A DNA stretch of 64,000 bases, from contig NZ_BJHU01000030.1 of the NCBI RefSeq assembly GCF_005405905.1, forward strand, positions 62,001-126,000, in the 5' to 3' direction. Source of the DNA: Acidovorax sp. NB1. Its GTDB lineage: Bacteria; Pseudomonadota; Gammaproteobacteria; Burkholderiales; Burkholderiaceae_C. The first letter of the stretch is position 1; each line of letters begins with the position of its first letter. The translations under genes and the position numbers were made by a program. Below, in pieces: positions 27,891 through 38,212 of this stretch. The notes below the pieces were generated by a model, which made no database searches, was not told the DNA's origin, and saw nothing but the letters and a program-made list of their open reading frames with translations.

Positions 27891-29159
27891 ATGCTTGACC
27901 TGCTCATCACCCACGCCACCCTGCCCGACGGCCGCCAGAACATGTCCATCGCCGTGCAGGGCGGCCGCATCACCGAAGTGACCGAAGGCCTGCAAGCCCC
28001 CGCGCATGAAACGGTGGATGCAGATGGTCTGCTGGTCAGCCCTCCGTTTGTGGACGCGCATTTCCACATGGACTCCACCCTGAGCTACGGCCAGCCGCGC
28101 GTGAACGAGAGCGGCACCCTGCTCGAAGGCATTGCGCTGTGGGGCGAACTCAAGCCCACGCTGACCCACGACGCCATCGTGCAACGCGCCCTGCAGTACT
28201 GCGACATGGCCGTGGCGCGCGGCCTGCAGGCCATCCGCAGCCATGTGGACACCAGCCACCCCAGCCTGCTGCCGGTAGAGGCGCTGCTGGATGTCAAGCA
28301 GCGTGTGGCGCCGTACCTGGATTTGCAGCTGGTGGCCTTTCCGCAAGACGGCGTGCTGCGCGCGCCGGGCGGACTCGACAACCTGAAACGCGCGCTGGAT
28401 ATGGGTGTGGACGTGGTGGGCGGCATCCCCCACTTCGAGCGCACCATGGCCCAGGGGGCTGAGAGCGTAAAGATCCTCTGCGAACTGGCGGCAGAGCGCG
28501 GCAAGCGCGTGGACATGCACTGCGACGAATCCGACGACCCGCACTCGCGCCACGTCGAAACCCTGGCGTACGAAACCCAGCGCCTGGGCCTGCACGGCCG
28601 CGTGACGGGCTCGCACCTCACCTCCATGCACAGCATGGACAACTACTACGTGAGCAAGCTGATGGCGCTGATGGCCGAGGCCGACCTGGGCGTGGTGGCC
28701 AACCCGCTCATCAACATCACCCTGCAGGGCCGCCACGACACCTACCCCAAGCGCCGGGGCATGACCCGCGTGCCCGAGCTGATGGCCGCAGGCCTGACGG
28801 TGGCGTTTGGCCACGACTGCGTGCTGGACCCCTGGTACAGCGGCGGCAGCGGCGACATGCTCGAGGCCGCGCACATGGGCCTGCATGTGGGCCAAATGAC
28901 CAGCCAGGCGGCGATGCGCCAGTGTTTTGATGCGGTGACAGTGAACCCCGCGCGCCTGCTGGGGCTGGAGGGCTATGGCATTGCGCCCGGCTGCCATGCA
29001 GACCTGGTGCTGCTGCATGCGCGCAACCCCGTGGACGCGATCCGCCTGCGCGCAGCGCGCCTGGGGGTGTGGCGGCGCGGCCAGCGGGTGGCCAGCCAGC
29101 CCAGGCCGGTGGCCGAACTGCACCTGCCGGGACGGCCGGGCAGCGTGAGCTTTTTGTAG
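27891..29159 (+). CDS. codA: Cytosine deaminase / CodA-type amidohydrolase
   Basis: This 422-residue amidohydrolase has the metal site DAHFHMDST (His57, His59), MHCDESDDPHSRH (His and Glu), SHLTSMHSMDNYY and the final metal Asp in FGHDCVLDPWY. These match E. coli CodA (HCDE..DD; FGHDDVFDPWY). The enzyme converts cytosine to uracil, which upp at 20236 can turn into UMP. A TTG 13 codons upstream also opens the frame, but neither has a clear ribosome-binding site. Related enzymes act on isoguanine or other rings, so the substrate is probable, not certain. Confidence 0.85.
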   Translation: MLDLLITHATLPDGRQNMSIAVQGGRITEVTEGLQAPAHETVDADGLLVSPPFVDAHFHMDSTLSYGQPRVNESGTLLEGIALWGELKPTLTHDAIVQRALQYCDMAVARGLQAIRSHVDTSHPSLLPVEALLDVKQRVAPYLDLQLVAFPQDGVLRAPGGLDNLKRALDMGVDVVGGIPHFERTMAQGAESVKILCELAAERGKRVDMHCDESDDPHSRHVETLAYETQRLGLHGRVTGSHLTSMHSMDNYYVSKLMALMAEADLGVVANPLINITLQGRHDTYPKRRGMTRVPELMAAGLTVAFGHDCVLDPWYSGGSGDMLEAAHMGLHVGQMTSQAAMRQCFDAVTVNPARLLGLEGYGIAPGCHADLVLLHARNPVDAIRLRAARLGVWRRGQRVASQPRPVAELHLPGRPGSVSFL

Positions 29160-29248
29160 CAGCGGCTGCCGCACCCACAACGGTGGTGAACGCGCCCGCC
29201 CGCAGGTCGGGTGAGCCCGAAGAGCGCAAACCAACCTGCGGTTTGAGG

Positions 29249-29308
29249 AAAAATTGGCCTCTACCGCGCATCTGTTATGCGCCAAGTGCTACACAAATGA
29301 GAGCATAG
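29249..29308 (+). repeat. TAGCTAT-type intergenic repeat, copy 6 (degenerate)
   Basis: AAAAATTGGCCTCTACCGCG keeps the first half well. The second half (TGCTACACAAATGAGAGCAT) is degenerate. It lies in the gap between the convergent codA and yhhJ-like genes. Confidence 0.55.
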
Positions 29309-29311
29309 CCA

Positions 29312-30445
29312 TCAAGCCATGCGCGCAATGGTCTTGCGAAACCGCGCCAGCGCCAGGCTGAACAGCACGGCCCCAATCCCCAGCAGCCACACCAGCGACG
29401 GCCACACCGCCGCCCAGCCCGCCCCCCGGTAGAGGATGGCCTGGGCCAGCTCTGTGAAGTGCGTGGTGGGCGCCAGCGCCATGCCGTACTGCACCCACAG
29501 CGGCATGCTCTCGCGCGGGGTGACGCCGCCCGACAGCATCTGCAGCGGCATCATGATGAGCACCATCAGCAAGCCAAACTGCGGCATGCTGCGCGCCACC
29601 GTGGCCATGAAGATGCCCATGGACGTGGTGGCAAACAGGTGCAGCGTGGCGCCCAGCAAGAACAGTGGCACCGAGCCCTCGATGGGCACCCCAATCGCCC
29701 AGCGGATCACCGCCGTGAGCGACACCCAGGTAGCGACCAGCACCACCAGCGCCATGGCCCAGACCTTGGCCAGCATGATTTCGCCGGGGGTGACGGGCAT
29801 CACCAGCAGGTGCTCCACCGTGCCGTGCTCGCGCTCGCGGATCAGCGCTGCACCCGTGAGGATGATGGAGAGCATGGTCACGATGTTGATCAGCTCCATG
29901 AGCGAGCCGAACCACGCCGGGGTCAGCGCCGGGTTGAAGCGCGCGCGCACCGCCAGCTCCACCGGCTGGGTGGGCACGCTGCGATGGCCCTGCACGAACT
30001 CGGCGGCCTCCAGCTGCACGATCTGCGCCACCGCGCCGTTGGCGGCAAACGCCTGGCCGTTGCGTGTGGCGTCCACATTGAGCTGCACCGAGGGTGCCCT
30101 GCCCGCCAGCACATCGCGCTGGAAGTGGGCAGGAAGGTGCAGCACCAGCGTGAAGCGCCCCGCGTCCAGGCCCGGGTCCACCTCGTGCATGCCGACCATG
30201 GCCGGACGGGTGAACTGGGGCGGGTAGAAGGAGCTGGCGATGCGTTGCGACAGGGCCGAGCCGTCCTCGTCCACGATGGCGATGGGCACGTGGTAAAGCG
30301 TCTCAGGCTGCGCCTTGCCAGCGGAGTACACCGCCAGCGTGGTGGTGTAGACGATGAGGAACAGCATGGCCGGGTCGCGCCACAGACTCCACAGCTCCTT
30401 GATGCCGAGGCGGAAAATGTTCGACCACCGTCCACGCAGTGCCAT
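29312..30445 (-). CDS. ABC-2 type permease, YhhJ-like
   Basis: This 377-residue protein has one N-terminal membrane helix, a large extracytoplasmic domain and five to six C-terminal helices, the ABC-2 layout. Family stretches are LINIVTMLSIILTGAALIREREHGTVEHLLVMP and PLQMLSGGVTPRESMP. In E. coli the order yhiI-rbbA-yhhJ is the same. The ATG at 30445 lies 1 base after the stop of the rbbA-like gene. It probably forms an exporter with RbbA and the HlyD protein. The substrate is unknown. Confidence 0.9.
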   Translation of the reverse strand: MALRGRWSNIFRLGIKELWSLWRDPAMLFLIVYTTTLAVYSAGKAQPETLYHVPIAIVDEDGSALSQRIASSFYPPQFTRPAMVGMHEVDPGLDAGRFTLVLHLPAHFQRDVLAGRAPSVQLNVDATRNGQAFAANGAVAQIVQLEAAEFVQGHRSVPTQPVELAVRARFNPALTPAWFGSLMELINIVTMLSIILTGAALIREREHGTVEHLLVMPVTPGEIMLAKVWAMALVVLVATWVSLTAVIRWAIGVPIEGSVPLFLLGATLHLFATTSMGIFMATVARSMPQFGLLMVLIMMPLQMLSGGVTPRESMPLWVQYGMALAPTTHFTELAQAILYRGAGWAAVWPSLVWLLGIGAVLFSLALARFRKTIARMA

Positions 30446-30446
30446 G

Positions 30447-33188
30447 TCAGGTCTCCTGCTTGCGCAAAAGCAAGATCGCCGCGCCGACGATGACCGGCAC
30501 CGCCACCAGCATGGGCCAGAACTCGGCCTGCAAGTCCTGCAGCGTGAGGGCCTTGTTGAACACGCCCCGGCTGATGGTGAACATGTGGCTGGCCGGGTAG
30601 ACCTCGCCCACCCAGCGTGCAAAGCCGGTCATGGCCGAGACGGGGTTGATCAGGCCCGCAAACTGCACCGCCGGAATCAGCGTGCCCACCATGGCAAAGA
30701 ACATGGCCGCAATCTGGCTGCGCGTGACCGTGGACGCCAGCAGCCCCATGCCCGTGGAGCAGAAGCTGAAGATGAGCGCCGCCAGCGCCAGCGTGCCAAA
30801 ACTGCCCGTCATGGGCACGCCAAACACCGTGACGGCCGCCAGGCACATGAGCCCGAAGTTGAACAGCGCCAGCAGCACATAGGGCAGCTGCTTGCCCAGC
30901 ATGAACTCGGTGCGCGTGGTGGGCGTGACGTACAGGTTGATGATGGAGCCCAGCTCCTTCTCGCGCACCACCGCCAGCGCGGTGAGCATGGCGGGCAGCA
31001 TGAGCAGCAGCAGCGGGATCACGGCGGGCACCATGGCGGGCAGGCTGCGCACATCGGGGTTGTAGCGGTAGCGGGTTTCCACCTCGACCAGGCTTCGCGG
31101 GGCCATGCCCGTGCGGCTCTGGATGGCCTGGGCCAGCCAGTCCTGGTGCATGCCCAGCGCGTAGCCCATGGCCGTCTCGGCGCGCTGGGGCATGGCGCCG
31201 TCCACCCAGGCGCCAATCTGCACAGGCTGGCCGCGCTCCAGGTCGCGCGCAAAACCGGGCGGGATTTCGAGCGCGAGCGAGATTTCGCCCGAGCGCATGC
31301 GCTGGTCCAGCTCGGCATGGCTGGTGATGGGCGGGCGCTCCACAAAATAGCGCGAGCCCGCCAGGTTCAGGGTGTAGGCACGGCTCGCGGCCGACTGGTC
31401 GCGGTCCAGCACCGCAAAGCGCAGCTTTTCCACATCCATGCTGATGCCGTAGCCCATCACAAACATCAGGATCAGCGAGCCCAGCAGCGCCAGCGCGCCA
31501 CGCACCGGGTCGCGCCGCAGCTCCAGCGCCTCGCGCCACTGGGTGCTGTGGATGCGTGCCAGGCTCTGGCGCAGGCGCTGCGCCCAGGTCGGGCGGGCCG
31601 GGGCGGCGCCCACCGGGGCCGATGGGGCCGGTTCTGCATTCGGCGGGCCAGCCGCGCCACCGCCCGCGCCCACCAGGTAGCCGATGAAAGCTTCTTCGAG
31701 CGTGGAGGCCCCGCGCCGGGCCACGATGTCGGCCGGGGCCGCACTGGCCAGCACCCGGCCCGCGTGCATGAGCGAGATGCGGTCGCAGCGCTCGGCCTCG
31801 TTCATGAAGTGGGTGGAGATGAAGATGGTGACCTTGTCGCGCCGCGCCAGCTCCACCATCAGCCGCCAGAAATGGTCGCGCGCAATGGGGTCCACGCCCG
31901 AGGTGGGCTCGTCCAGGATCAGCAGCTCGGGCTGGTGCACCATGGCCACGGCCAGTGACAGGCGCTGGCGCATGCCCAGCGGCAGTTGCATGGGCAGCGT
32001 GCCGCGCACGGCTTGCAGGTCAAAGCGCTCCAGCATGGCCGTGACGCGCACGGGTACTTCGTCCTCGGGGACGTGGAACAGCCGGGCGTGCAGCACCAGG
32101 TTCTGCTCCACCGACAGCTCGCAGTACAGCGAAAACGCCTGCGACATGTAGCCCACGCGGCGGCGCGTGGCCATGTCCCTGGGGTCCACGGGCTGGCCGA
32201 ACAGCCAGGCCTGCCCATCGGTGGCGGGCAGCAGGCCGGTGAGCATCTTCATGGTGGTGGACTTGCCGCACCCGTTGCTACCCAGGAAGCCAAAAATCTC
32301 GCCACGCTGGATGCGAAAGCTCACATGGTCCACCGCCACAAAGTCGCCAAACTGCATGGTCAGGCCCTGGGCCTCGATGGCGATCTCTGCCGCAGCATCG
32401 GCCTGAAGGGGCGTGATGACCACGGGCTGGTGCCCGCGCCGCTTGGCCTCGGGCAGCAGGGCCACAAAGGCGGCCTCCAGGCTGGCGTGGCCGGTGCGCT
32501 GCATCAGCTCGGCGGGCGTGCCCGTGGCCAGGATGCGGCCTGCGTCCATGGCCACCAGCCAGTCAAAGCGCTGGGCTTCTTCCATGTAGGCCGTGGCCAC
32601 CAGCACACTCATGCCGGGGCGGCCTGCGCGGATGCGGGCAATCAAATCCCAGAACTGGGCGCGTGCCAATGGGTCCACGCCCGTGGTGGGCTCGTCGAGG
32701 ATGAGCAGGTCGGGGTCGTGGATGAGCGCGCAGCACAGGGCCAGCTTTTGCTTCATGCCGCCCGAGAGCTTGCCCGCAGGCCGCGCCAGAAACGGGTGCA
32801 GCCCGGTGCTGTGCGTGAGGTCGTCAATGCGGCGGCGGCGCTCGGCGGCGTCGTGGCCAAACAGGCGGCCGAAGAACTGCAGGTTTTCCTCCACCGACAG
32901 CGTGGGGTACAGGTTCTTGCCCAGGCCCTGCGGCATGTAGGCAATGCGCGGGCACACAGCGTTGCGGTGGTGGCTGTCGGCCATGTCGCCGCCCAGCACC
33001 ATCACCTGCCCCTGCTGCACCGCCCTGGCCCCTGCCACCAGTGCCAGCAGGCTGGATTTGCCCACCCCGTCCGGCCCGATCAGGCCCACCATGCGGGCGG
33101 CGGGCAGCTGCAGGTCGATGCCCTCCAGCGCCACAGTGCGGCGGTAGCGCTGGCCCACGCCTGCAAGGGTGACAACTGGTGCGGTCAC
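30447..33188 (-). CDS. rbbA: RbbA-like fused ABC ATPase-ATPase-permease
   Basis: The protein holds two complete ATPase domains followed by an ABC-2 permease domain. Site one has [24 protein letters not shown] and [13 protein letters not shown]. Site two has [28 protein letters not shown] and [13 protein letters not shown]. The membrane part includes [23 protein letters not shown]. coli RbbA (ribosome-associated ATPase) has this order and about 911 residues; a GTG at 33188 overlapping the hlyD stop (GTGA) gives 913, so that start is chosen over the longer frame from 33248. Whether it acts on ribosomes or as an exporter here is open. Confidence 0.9.
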   Translation of the reverse strand: MTAPVVTLAGVGQRYRRTVALEGIDLQLPAARMVGLIGPDGVGKSSLLALVAGARAVQQGQVMVLGGDMADSHHRNAVCPRIAYMPQGLGKNLYPTLSVEENLQFFGRLFGHDAAERRRRIDDLTHSTGLHPFLARPAGKLSGGMKQKLALCCALIHDPDLLILDEPTTGVDPLARAQFWDLIARIRAGRPGMSVLVATAYMEEAQRFDWLVAMDAGRILATGTPAELMQRTGHASLEAAFVALLPEAKRRGHQPVVITPLQADAAAEIAIEAQGLTMQFGDFVAVDHVSFRIQRGEIFGFLGSNGCGKSTTMKMLTGLLPATDGQAWLFGQPVDPRDMATRRRVGYMSQAFSLYCELSVEQNLVLHARLFHVPEDEVPVRVTAMLERFDLQAVRGTLPMQLPLGMRQRLSLAVAMVHQPELLILDEPTSGVDPIARDHFWRLMVELARRDKVTIFISTHFMNEAERCDRISLMHAGRVLASAAPADIVARRGASTLEEAFIGYLVGAGGGAAGPPNAEPAPSAPVGAAPARPTWAQRLRQSLARIHSTQWREALELRRDPVRGALALLGSLILMFVMGYGISMDVEKLRFAVLDRDQSAASRAYTLNLAGSRYFVERPPITSHAELDQRMRSGEISLALEIPPGFARDLERGQPVQIGAWVDGAMPQRAETAMGYALGMHQDWLAQAIQSRTGMAPRSLVEVETRYRYNPDVRSLPAMVPAVIPLLLLMLPAMLTALAVVREKELGSIINLYVTPTTRTEFMLGKQLPYVLLALFNFGLMCLAAVTVFGVPMTGSFGTLALAALIFSFCSTGMGLLASTVTRSQIAAMFFAMVGTLIPAVQFAGLINPVSAMTGFARWVGEVYPASHMFTISRGVFNKALTLQDLQAEFWPMLVAVPVIVGAAILLLRKQET

Positions 33189-34279
33189 TGTGCGGCCTGG
33201 GGGGCTGCTGGTTGCATGCTTTCTTTGACCGCCAGTTGCGGCGGCCAAGGGGCGTTCGGGTCCATCCGCAGCCAGGCCACGCCGGGCAGGCCGGTCTTGA
33301 CCTGTTCGCGGTGGCGCACCAGCAGCTCCCTGGGGATATGCGCACGCACGCGGAACATGAGCTTTTGCCGCTCGCTGGCGGTCTCCACCGTCTTGGGGGT
33401 GAACTGCGCGGTGCTGGCCACAAACGACACGCTGGCGGGGATCACAAAGCCGGGGGCGGCGTCGAGCACGATGCGCACCTCGCTGCCCAGCGCCACGCGG
33501 CCCGCCACGGTCTCGGGTAAGAAGAAGGTCATGTACACGTCGGTCAGGTCGGCCAGCTGCAGCACGCGTGCACCCGCGCCCACCACTTCGCCCGGCTGCA
33601 CCACACGAAACTGCACGCGCCCGTCGCGCGGAGCCTTGAGTTCGCTGTCGGCCAGCTCCACGTCGATGCGCGCCAACGTGGCCTGCAGCGCGCGCACATT
33701 GGCCTCGGCGCTGGTCACCTGCGTGCGCGCGGCGCCAATGCTCGCTTGCGCGGCCTTGGCCTGGGAGCGTGAGGCCGTCAATGCCGCCTGCAGGCTGTGC
33801 ACCTTGGCGCGGTCGTCGTCCAGCAGCTGGCTGGAGAAGAAGCCTTCGCGCGCCAGTTTTTCGGAGCGCGGCAGGCGCCGCTGGGCGGTGTCCAGGTCAC
33901 TCTCGCGCTGGGCCACCACGGCCAGCGCGGCCTGGTGGTCGCTCTCGCGCTGTGCCACCTGCACGCGGGCGCTGTCGATGGCCAGCTGCGCTTGCTGCAG
34001 CCGTGCCACGGCCTCGTCGCGCTGGGCCTGCAGGCTGTCGATCTGCATACGGGCCACGGGCTGGCCCGCCGTGACGAAGGCGCCTTCGTCCACCAGCATC
34101 TCCTGCACCCGCCCTGCGAGCTTGGTGGCCACAGCCACCTCGGTGGCCTCGATGCGGCCGTTGCCGCTGACAAAACCGGGGCCGGGGCCCTGGGGCTGCC
34201 AAAGCGCCCAGCGCAGCAGCACAGCGCCCCCCGCCAGCACAACGGCCAGGGCCGCAACTATCGTCCATCGCTTGGTCAT
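33185..34279 (-). CDS. HlyD family periplasmic adaptor (YhiI-like)
   Basis: This 364-residue membrane-fusion protein has one N-terminal anchor ([19 protein letters not shown]), a biotinyl-lipoyl half ([20 protein letters not shown]), a long coiled coil (about residues 80-190) and the second half [20 protein letters not shown]. It bridges inner-membrane exporters to the outer membrane. It is the first gene of the hlyD-rbbA-yhhJ operon. No outer-membrane TolC-like gene is present nearby, so it must use one encoded elsewhere. Confidence 0.93.
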   Translation of the reverse strand: MTKRWTIVAALAVVLAGGAVLLRWALWQPQGPGPGFVSGNGRIEATEVAVATKLAGRVQEMLVDEGAFVTAGQPVARMQIDSLQAQRDEAVARLQQAQLAIDSARVQVAQRESDHQAALAVVAQRESDLDTAQRRLPRSEKLAREGFFSSQLLDDDRAKVHSLQAALTASRSQAKAAQASIGAARTQVTSAEANVRALQATLARIDVELADSELKAPRDGRVQFRVVQPGEVVGAGARVLQLADLTDVYMTFFLPETVAGRVALGSEVRIVLDAAPGFVIPASVSFVASTAQFTPKTVETASERQKLMFRVRAHIPRELLVRHREQVKTGLPGVAWLRMDPNAPWPPQLAVKESMQPAAPQAAQ

Positions 34280-34514
34280 GGGTCATCCTTGCGGGGTGCT
34301 GGCGCAAACCCGCGCTGAGCGCGGGGCCAGACCCGTTGAAGGATGGTAGCCCTGCCTCCCGGGCTGCCCCAAGCCCTGCTGCGCGGTCTCTTGACCTGCA
34401 TCAATCCCTGCACAAAGGCCCCCACAGGCCGCCTCCAGGGCCTCGGGCGCCCACCGGTCTGCAGGCACCTGGGTTGCAGGGCCTGCCATGGGTCATCACC
34501 GGAAAATTACAGGC

Positions 34515-34571
34515 AAAAATCGGCCTTTCCGCCTGCCTGATATGCCTTGATAGCTATCAAAAATATAGCTA
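34515..34571 (+). repeat. TAGCTAT-type intergenic repeat, copy 7
   Basis: This is one of the best kept copies. AAAAATCGGCCTTTCCGCC leads to ATGCCTTGATAGCTATC, then AAAAATATAGCTA, so TAGCTAT and ATAGCTA form an inverted repeat. It is preceded by GAAAATTACAGGC, shared with copy 8. Its end supplies the TAG stop codon of the minus-strand DUF1569 gene. It lies in the 289-base gap before the HlyD gene, where I see no other feature. Confidence 0.75.
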
Positions 34572-35198
34572 CGCCACCACATCAAATGCCGACAGGTGGT
34601 TGGCCAGGTGCATGGCATGGGCCTGTTCGTACTGCGCCTTGTTGAGGGCGCCGTAGGCAAAGTGGGGCTGCAAGGGGCCGGTGTGGGCGGCAAAGTCTTG
34701 CGCCGCCCGGCGCAGGCGGGCCAGGGCGGCCTGGGCCTCGGCTGCTGCGTCCAGCGCAGGGGCGCCGGGGATGGGTTCGGCCAGGTTGTGGCTCATGCGC
34801 CCGCGCTGGGCAAACAGCGTGAAGGCTGCGGCGCCCAGCGTGTTCTGAAACAGGGCCGACTTGGGCGCCGGAAAACCCTGCAGCGAAAACTCGATGCTCT
34901 GTGCGCAGTGCACCAGGGTTTCCGACCAGTTCCAGGCCGTGGCGGGGGGCAGCGGCTGCACCGCAGCGCTGGCCAGGCGCTCTACCTCCCGCATGGCGTC
35001 GGCCACGGTCGCATAGACCAGTTGCCGGTCGTTGCCGGGCTTGTGCAGCAACCAACCAGCCCCGGCAGCGGCTGCCGCCGCCACCCCCACGGTGGCCAGA
35101 CCCGCGCCGGTCTTGAGAAATGCCCTGCGGGGCGCGGCGGGCGGACGGGCGCCCGCGCTGTGGGGGCCCGTGGGGTGGCTGGGGGGTGTGGCTGCCAT
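34569..35198 (-). CDS. DUF1569 family protein with Tat-like/membrane leader
   Basis: This 209-residue protein starts with a proline-rich stretch, then PRRAFLKTGAGLATVGVAAAAAAG, a twin-arginine-like leader, so it is likely exported or anchored. The C-terminal part has HTGPLQPHFAYGALNKAQYEQAHAMHLANHL, the His-rich pattern of DUF1569 proteins, which are related to DinB-like four-helix proteins. The function is unknown. Its stop codon lies inside repeat copy 7. The gap of 169 bases before it, up to the diguanylate cyclase gene, holds nothing I recognise. Confidence 0.75.
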   Translation of the reverse strand: MAATPPSHPTGPHSAGARPPAAPRRAFLKTGAGLATVGVAAAAAAGAGWLLHKPGNDRQLVYATVADAMREVERLASAAVQPLPPATAWNWSETLVHCAQSIEFSLQGFPAPKSALFQNTLGAAAFTLFAQRGRMSHNLAEPIPGAPALDAAAEAQAALARLRRAAQDFAAHTGPLQPHFAYGALNKAQYEQAHAMHLANHLSAFDVVA

Positions 35199-35367
35199 GG
35201 GGTTTGCGCTGGGGTGAAGGGGGTGGAACGGGCGAATCGCACAAAAACACCCGCAATTTTGCGGCAGGCCCTGGCTGCGCAGGGGCCCCCGAAGGTCGGA
35301 CAGCCGACACTGGCGCCGCTTTGTGGCGGGGCCGCTGAGGTTTGTCGTGGAGGCGCCGAGACGCCGT

Positions 35368-36576
35368 TCAGGTGGCTGCCGCCGGGGCCGCCGCAGCGCG
35401 GGCGGCAAGCCCTGGCGGTGCCGCCATCTCCACCCGGTTGCGGCCGCGCTGCTTGGCCAGGTACATGGCTTCATCGGCCCGCTGCAGCACCGCACCTGCC
35501 GAATCGCCCTGGCCACACAGGGCGATGCCAATGCTCACGGTGAGCGCAATGGACTGCGGCCCCGCCGCTGCGGGCTGGGACTCCACCAGCACCCGCAGGC
35601 GCTCGGCCACGGCATGCGCGCCTTCGACCCCCGCGTTGGGCAGAAAGATGGCGAACTCTTCGCCCCCCAGTCGGCCCATCACGTCTTCCTTGCGCAGGCA
35701 GCGGATGGCCAGGGCCACAAAGTGGCGCAGCACATCGTCACCCGCACGGTGGCCCCAGGTGTCGTTGATGGTCTTGAAGTGGTCCAGGTCCAGCACCAGC
35801 ACGGGCACCGGCGTGTGGGTGCGCCGGGCGCTGCTCACGGCCTTGTCCAGCAGCGTCAGAAATGCGCGGCGGTTGAAGACGCTGGTGAGCGGGTCCACCT
35901 CGGCCAGGTGGCGCAGCTCGTTGGTGATGAACTCGTTCGCAAGGATCAGCGCGCCAAAGCCCAGCAGGACGGTAGCGACGATAGCCTCCAGAAGAATGAA
36001 CTGAGGCACAGACGCCATCAGCCCACCACCCGGCCCCCCGTCGTCGGACGCAGTCCCGCCCAACGTGAACAATGCGGGCCTCAGTAGAACGAACAGCCCG
36101 TGCAGGCACAGCACACCAGCCAACAAATAACGCGCTGGCACGCGGTGAATGCCCCCCGCAGTCAGGGTGCGCGCTGTCAGCAGGTAGCAGACACCCGATC
36201 CCAGTCCCATCAGAACAAAGCGCATGCCCACGTGCGGATACACCTCCGTGAACACCACCGACAACGCAAGCAGTGCCCCCAAAGCAGCAACCGCATACAG
36301 GTGCGAAAACGGCCGCCGCCCCATGTACATGCGGCCAGCCAGCAGGCACAGATAGGCCCCCAGCGCCACAAACCCCTGCGAGATGACAACCCCCAGCACC
36401 TCGGGCAGCCAGCTGCGCAGCAGCAGGCTCACGGTAAAAACCGAGCTGCACAGGAAAGACAACACCCACAGGCGCAGGCCCGGAATGTTCTTGTTGAAAT
36501 GCCACACGGCGTAGAGCACGGCGGTGACGAGTGCGGTCAAGAGCGCCGCAAGGACGGTGAGTGTGGGGGTGTGCAC
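35368..36576 (-). CDS. Membrane-bound diguanylate cyclase (GGDEF)
   Basis: Six to seven hydrophobic segments fill residues 1-215, followed by a GGDEF domain: DPLTSVFNRRAFL, DLDHFKTINDTWGHRAGDDVL and the active site GGEEF at 304-308. The inhibitory I-site RKED (295-298) lies five residues before it, so product feedback should be kept. It makes cyclic di-GMP. The start is a GTG at 36576. No EAL domain or partner receptor is adjacent, and the signal sensed by the membrane part is unknown. Confidence 0.92.
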   Translation of the reverse strand: MHTPTLTVLAALLTALVTAVLYAVWHFNKNIPGLRLWVLSFLCSSVFTVSLLLRSWLPEVLGVVISQGFVALGAYLCLLAGRMYMGRRPFSHLYAVAALGALLALSVVFTEVYPHVGMRFVLMGLGSGVCYLLTARTLTAGGIHRVPARYLLAGVLCLHGLFVLLRPALFTLGGTASDDGGPGGGLMASVPQFILLEAIVATVLLGFGALILANEFITNELRHLAEVDPLTSVFNRRAFLTLLDKAVSSARRTHTPVPVLVLDLDHFKTINDTWGHRAGDDVLRHFVALAIRCLRKEDVMGRLGGEEFAIFLPNAGVEGAHAVAERLRVLVESQPAAAGPQSIALTVSIGIALCGQGDSAGAVLQRADEAMYLAKQRGRNRVEMAAPPGLAARAAAAPAAAT

Positions 36577-36757
36577 GGGGTGAAAAGCGGGCAGGCGCCC
36601 TGCATGTTAACCGCGTCGCCGCCGCGCACTGCCCCGGGTTGCGGGCGCGGGCGGGGTTCCCTGACCTGGGTTAAGGACGTATTCACGTCCTACGGGCCCC
36701 GCAGCATGCACATGTAGCGCGGCAGCTCCACGGCCCCGCACCAATCGACCGGGCAGG

Positions 36758-38044
36758 CTACCCAGCCACGTTGCACTCTCGGCGCAGCAGCGCCAGCGCG
36801 TCGTGCATCTGGTAGTCCATGTCGCTGAGCAAGGTTTTCTCGGCGTCCTGCACAAAGCTGGCCCACAGCGCAAGGTAGTCCTCTTGGTGCACCCCGGGCG
36901 CATGGGCGCGGATGAAGTCGGCCGCCAGCGCGGGTTGCAGGCCGGATTTGCGCGCCTTGCGCACCAGGCTGGCGGCGGTTTTCTCCGTCAGCAAGGTTTT
37001 CTTGGGCACACCCGCCGCCAGGCACAGGAACAGCGTGAGCAACGAATGTTCGTCGTCGTTGCCGTCGGTGGTCTTGAGCCAGGTCTTACTGGCGGGCTGC
37101 GGGGGTTCGGCGTCGTCTTCCAGCGCGTCCAGGCTGTGGTGCAGGGCCTCGACCTCGGCCAGCGGGTCGTCCAGCAGGAAGTAGCGCGCACGAAACGCCG
37201 CCATGGGCCGCAGCAGGGTGCGCAGCGGCGTGGTGGATTGCAGCAGCTTGGGCAGGTCGGCCAGCACGGCGCTGCAGTGCGCCGCCACGGCATCGTGCAG
37301 CTCTGCGGGCAGCCCTGGCGGCAGGCGCAGTGCCGTGGGCACGGGCAACTTTTTCTTGCGCAGGCCCGTCACCAGTTTTTCAAACGCCGGTGCGCTGGGC
37401 CATTCGCCCGCCGCCATGGCCTGCGGGGCCAGGGCCTGCATCAGCAGGCCAGTGCGGACCACGGCCTCGGCGTCGGCCCCGGCAGATTCCAGCTCGTCGG
37501 TGTCCAGGTCATATTGCGTGGCCAGCCACTCGGCAGCCGCAATCGACTGGGCGATCTGGCTGCGCCGTGCCAGCTCGGCGCGGTAGTCGGCATGGCTGCG
37601 CAGCGACCAGGCGGCCAGCAGCGGGGTTTCGGCATCGGCATACCCGGCCATGCCGAAGTTGCTGCTCTCGGGCATGGCGATCAGCCGCTTGAGCATGTCC
37701 GAGCCGCCCTTGGAGCGCGACAAGAAGGAGTTGTCGCGCAGCGAGACCGCCGCCTCGGCCAGGTCGCCGCCTGTGGTCTCCAACAGGTACAGGCTGATCA
37801 GGTTGACCATGCGGTCCCGCGCTTTTTCCAGCTCGGGCCGCAGAAACTCGCTGCCAAAGTAGCGCGCAATCTGCACCATGCCCTTGGGCGCATCGGTGTG
37901 GATGGCCGCGAGCCGGTCTGCACCCAGGATGCCATGCTGCACGCCGTACACCAGCGCCTTTTCAAAGAAAGGACGCGCGTCGTGGAGTTGCAGGGCATTG
38001 GCGCCCGTTGGCGAATCAGAAGCAGTCGTAGGGGGCAAGGTCAT
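36758..38044 (-). CDS. Uncharacterised 428-residue protein, last gene of the J-domain cluster
   Basis: I do not recognise a family. It has no signal peptide or membrane segment, is rich in helix-forming Ala/Leu/Glu, and includes KALVYGVQHGILGADRLAAI, LISLYLLETTGGDLAEAAVSL and DEHSLLTLFLCLAAGVPKKTLLTEKTA. There is an acidic spacer near residue 310 (LEDDAEPPQ). GGAG stands 9 bases before the ATG at 38044. A REP-like element lies in the 163-base gap to the preceding gene, so it may be expressed less than, or separately from, the first three genes. Confidence 0.65.
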   Translation of the reverse strand: MTLPPTTASDSPTGANALQLHDARPFFEKALVYGVQHGILGADRLAAIHTDAPKGMVQIARYFGSEFLRPELEKARDRMVNLISLYLLETTGGDLAEAAVSLRDNSFLSRSKGGSDMLKRLIAMPESSNFGMAGYADAETPLLAAWSLRSHADYRAELARRSQIAQSIAAAEWLATQYDLDTDELESAGADAEAVVRTGLLMQALAPQAMAAGEWPSAPAFEKLVTGLRKKKLPVPTALRLPPGLPAELHDAVAAHCSAVLADLPKLLQSTTPLRTLLRPMAAFRARYFLLDDPLAEVEALHHSLDALEDDAEPPQPASKTWLKTTDGNDDEHSLLTLFLCLAAGVPKKTLLTEKTAASLVRKARKSGLQPALAADFIRAHAPGVHQEDYLALWASFVQDAEKTLLSDMDYQMHDALALLRRECNVAG

Positions 38045-38110
38045 GCAGGTACTCCATCGCGTTGCTCACGCTCTTTGCAACTGTCGCGGCCCAAGCCAGG
38101 ACCGCCGAGC

Positions 38111-38212
38111 AAGGGCCGCCCCGCAGCAAGGGCGGTGTCCCCCTTCCCGAATCACGCAGTGATTCGAGAGAAGGGGGAAGGCGCGCAGCGCCACAGGGGG
38201 ATGTTCTCTAGA
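38111..38212 (+). repeat. REP-like triple-hairpin element, full copy
   Basis: Three hairpins follow each other: CCGCCC/GGGCGG around a CGCAGCAA loop, then CCCCCTT with an inner CGAATCAC-GCA-GTGATTCG stem closing on AAGGGGG, then GGCGC-GCA-GCGCC followed by CAGGGGGA. The last part recurs at 48947-48993. It stands between two minus-strand genes of the J-domain cluster and may act on mRNA stability or partial termination. Confidence 0.7.
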
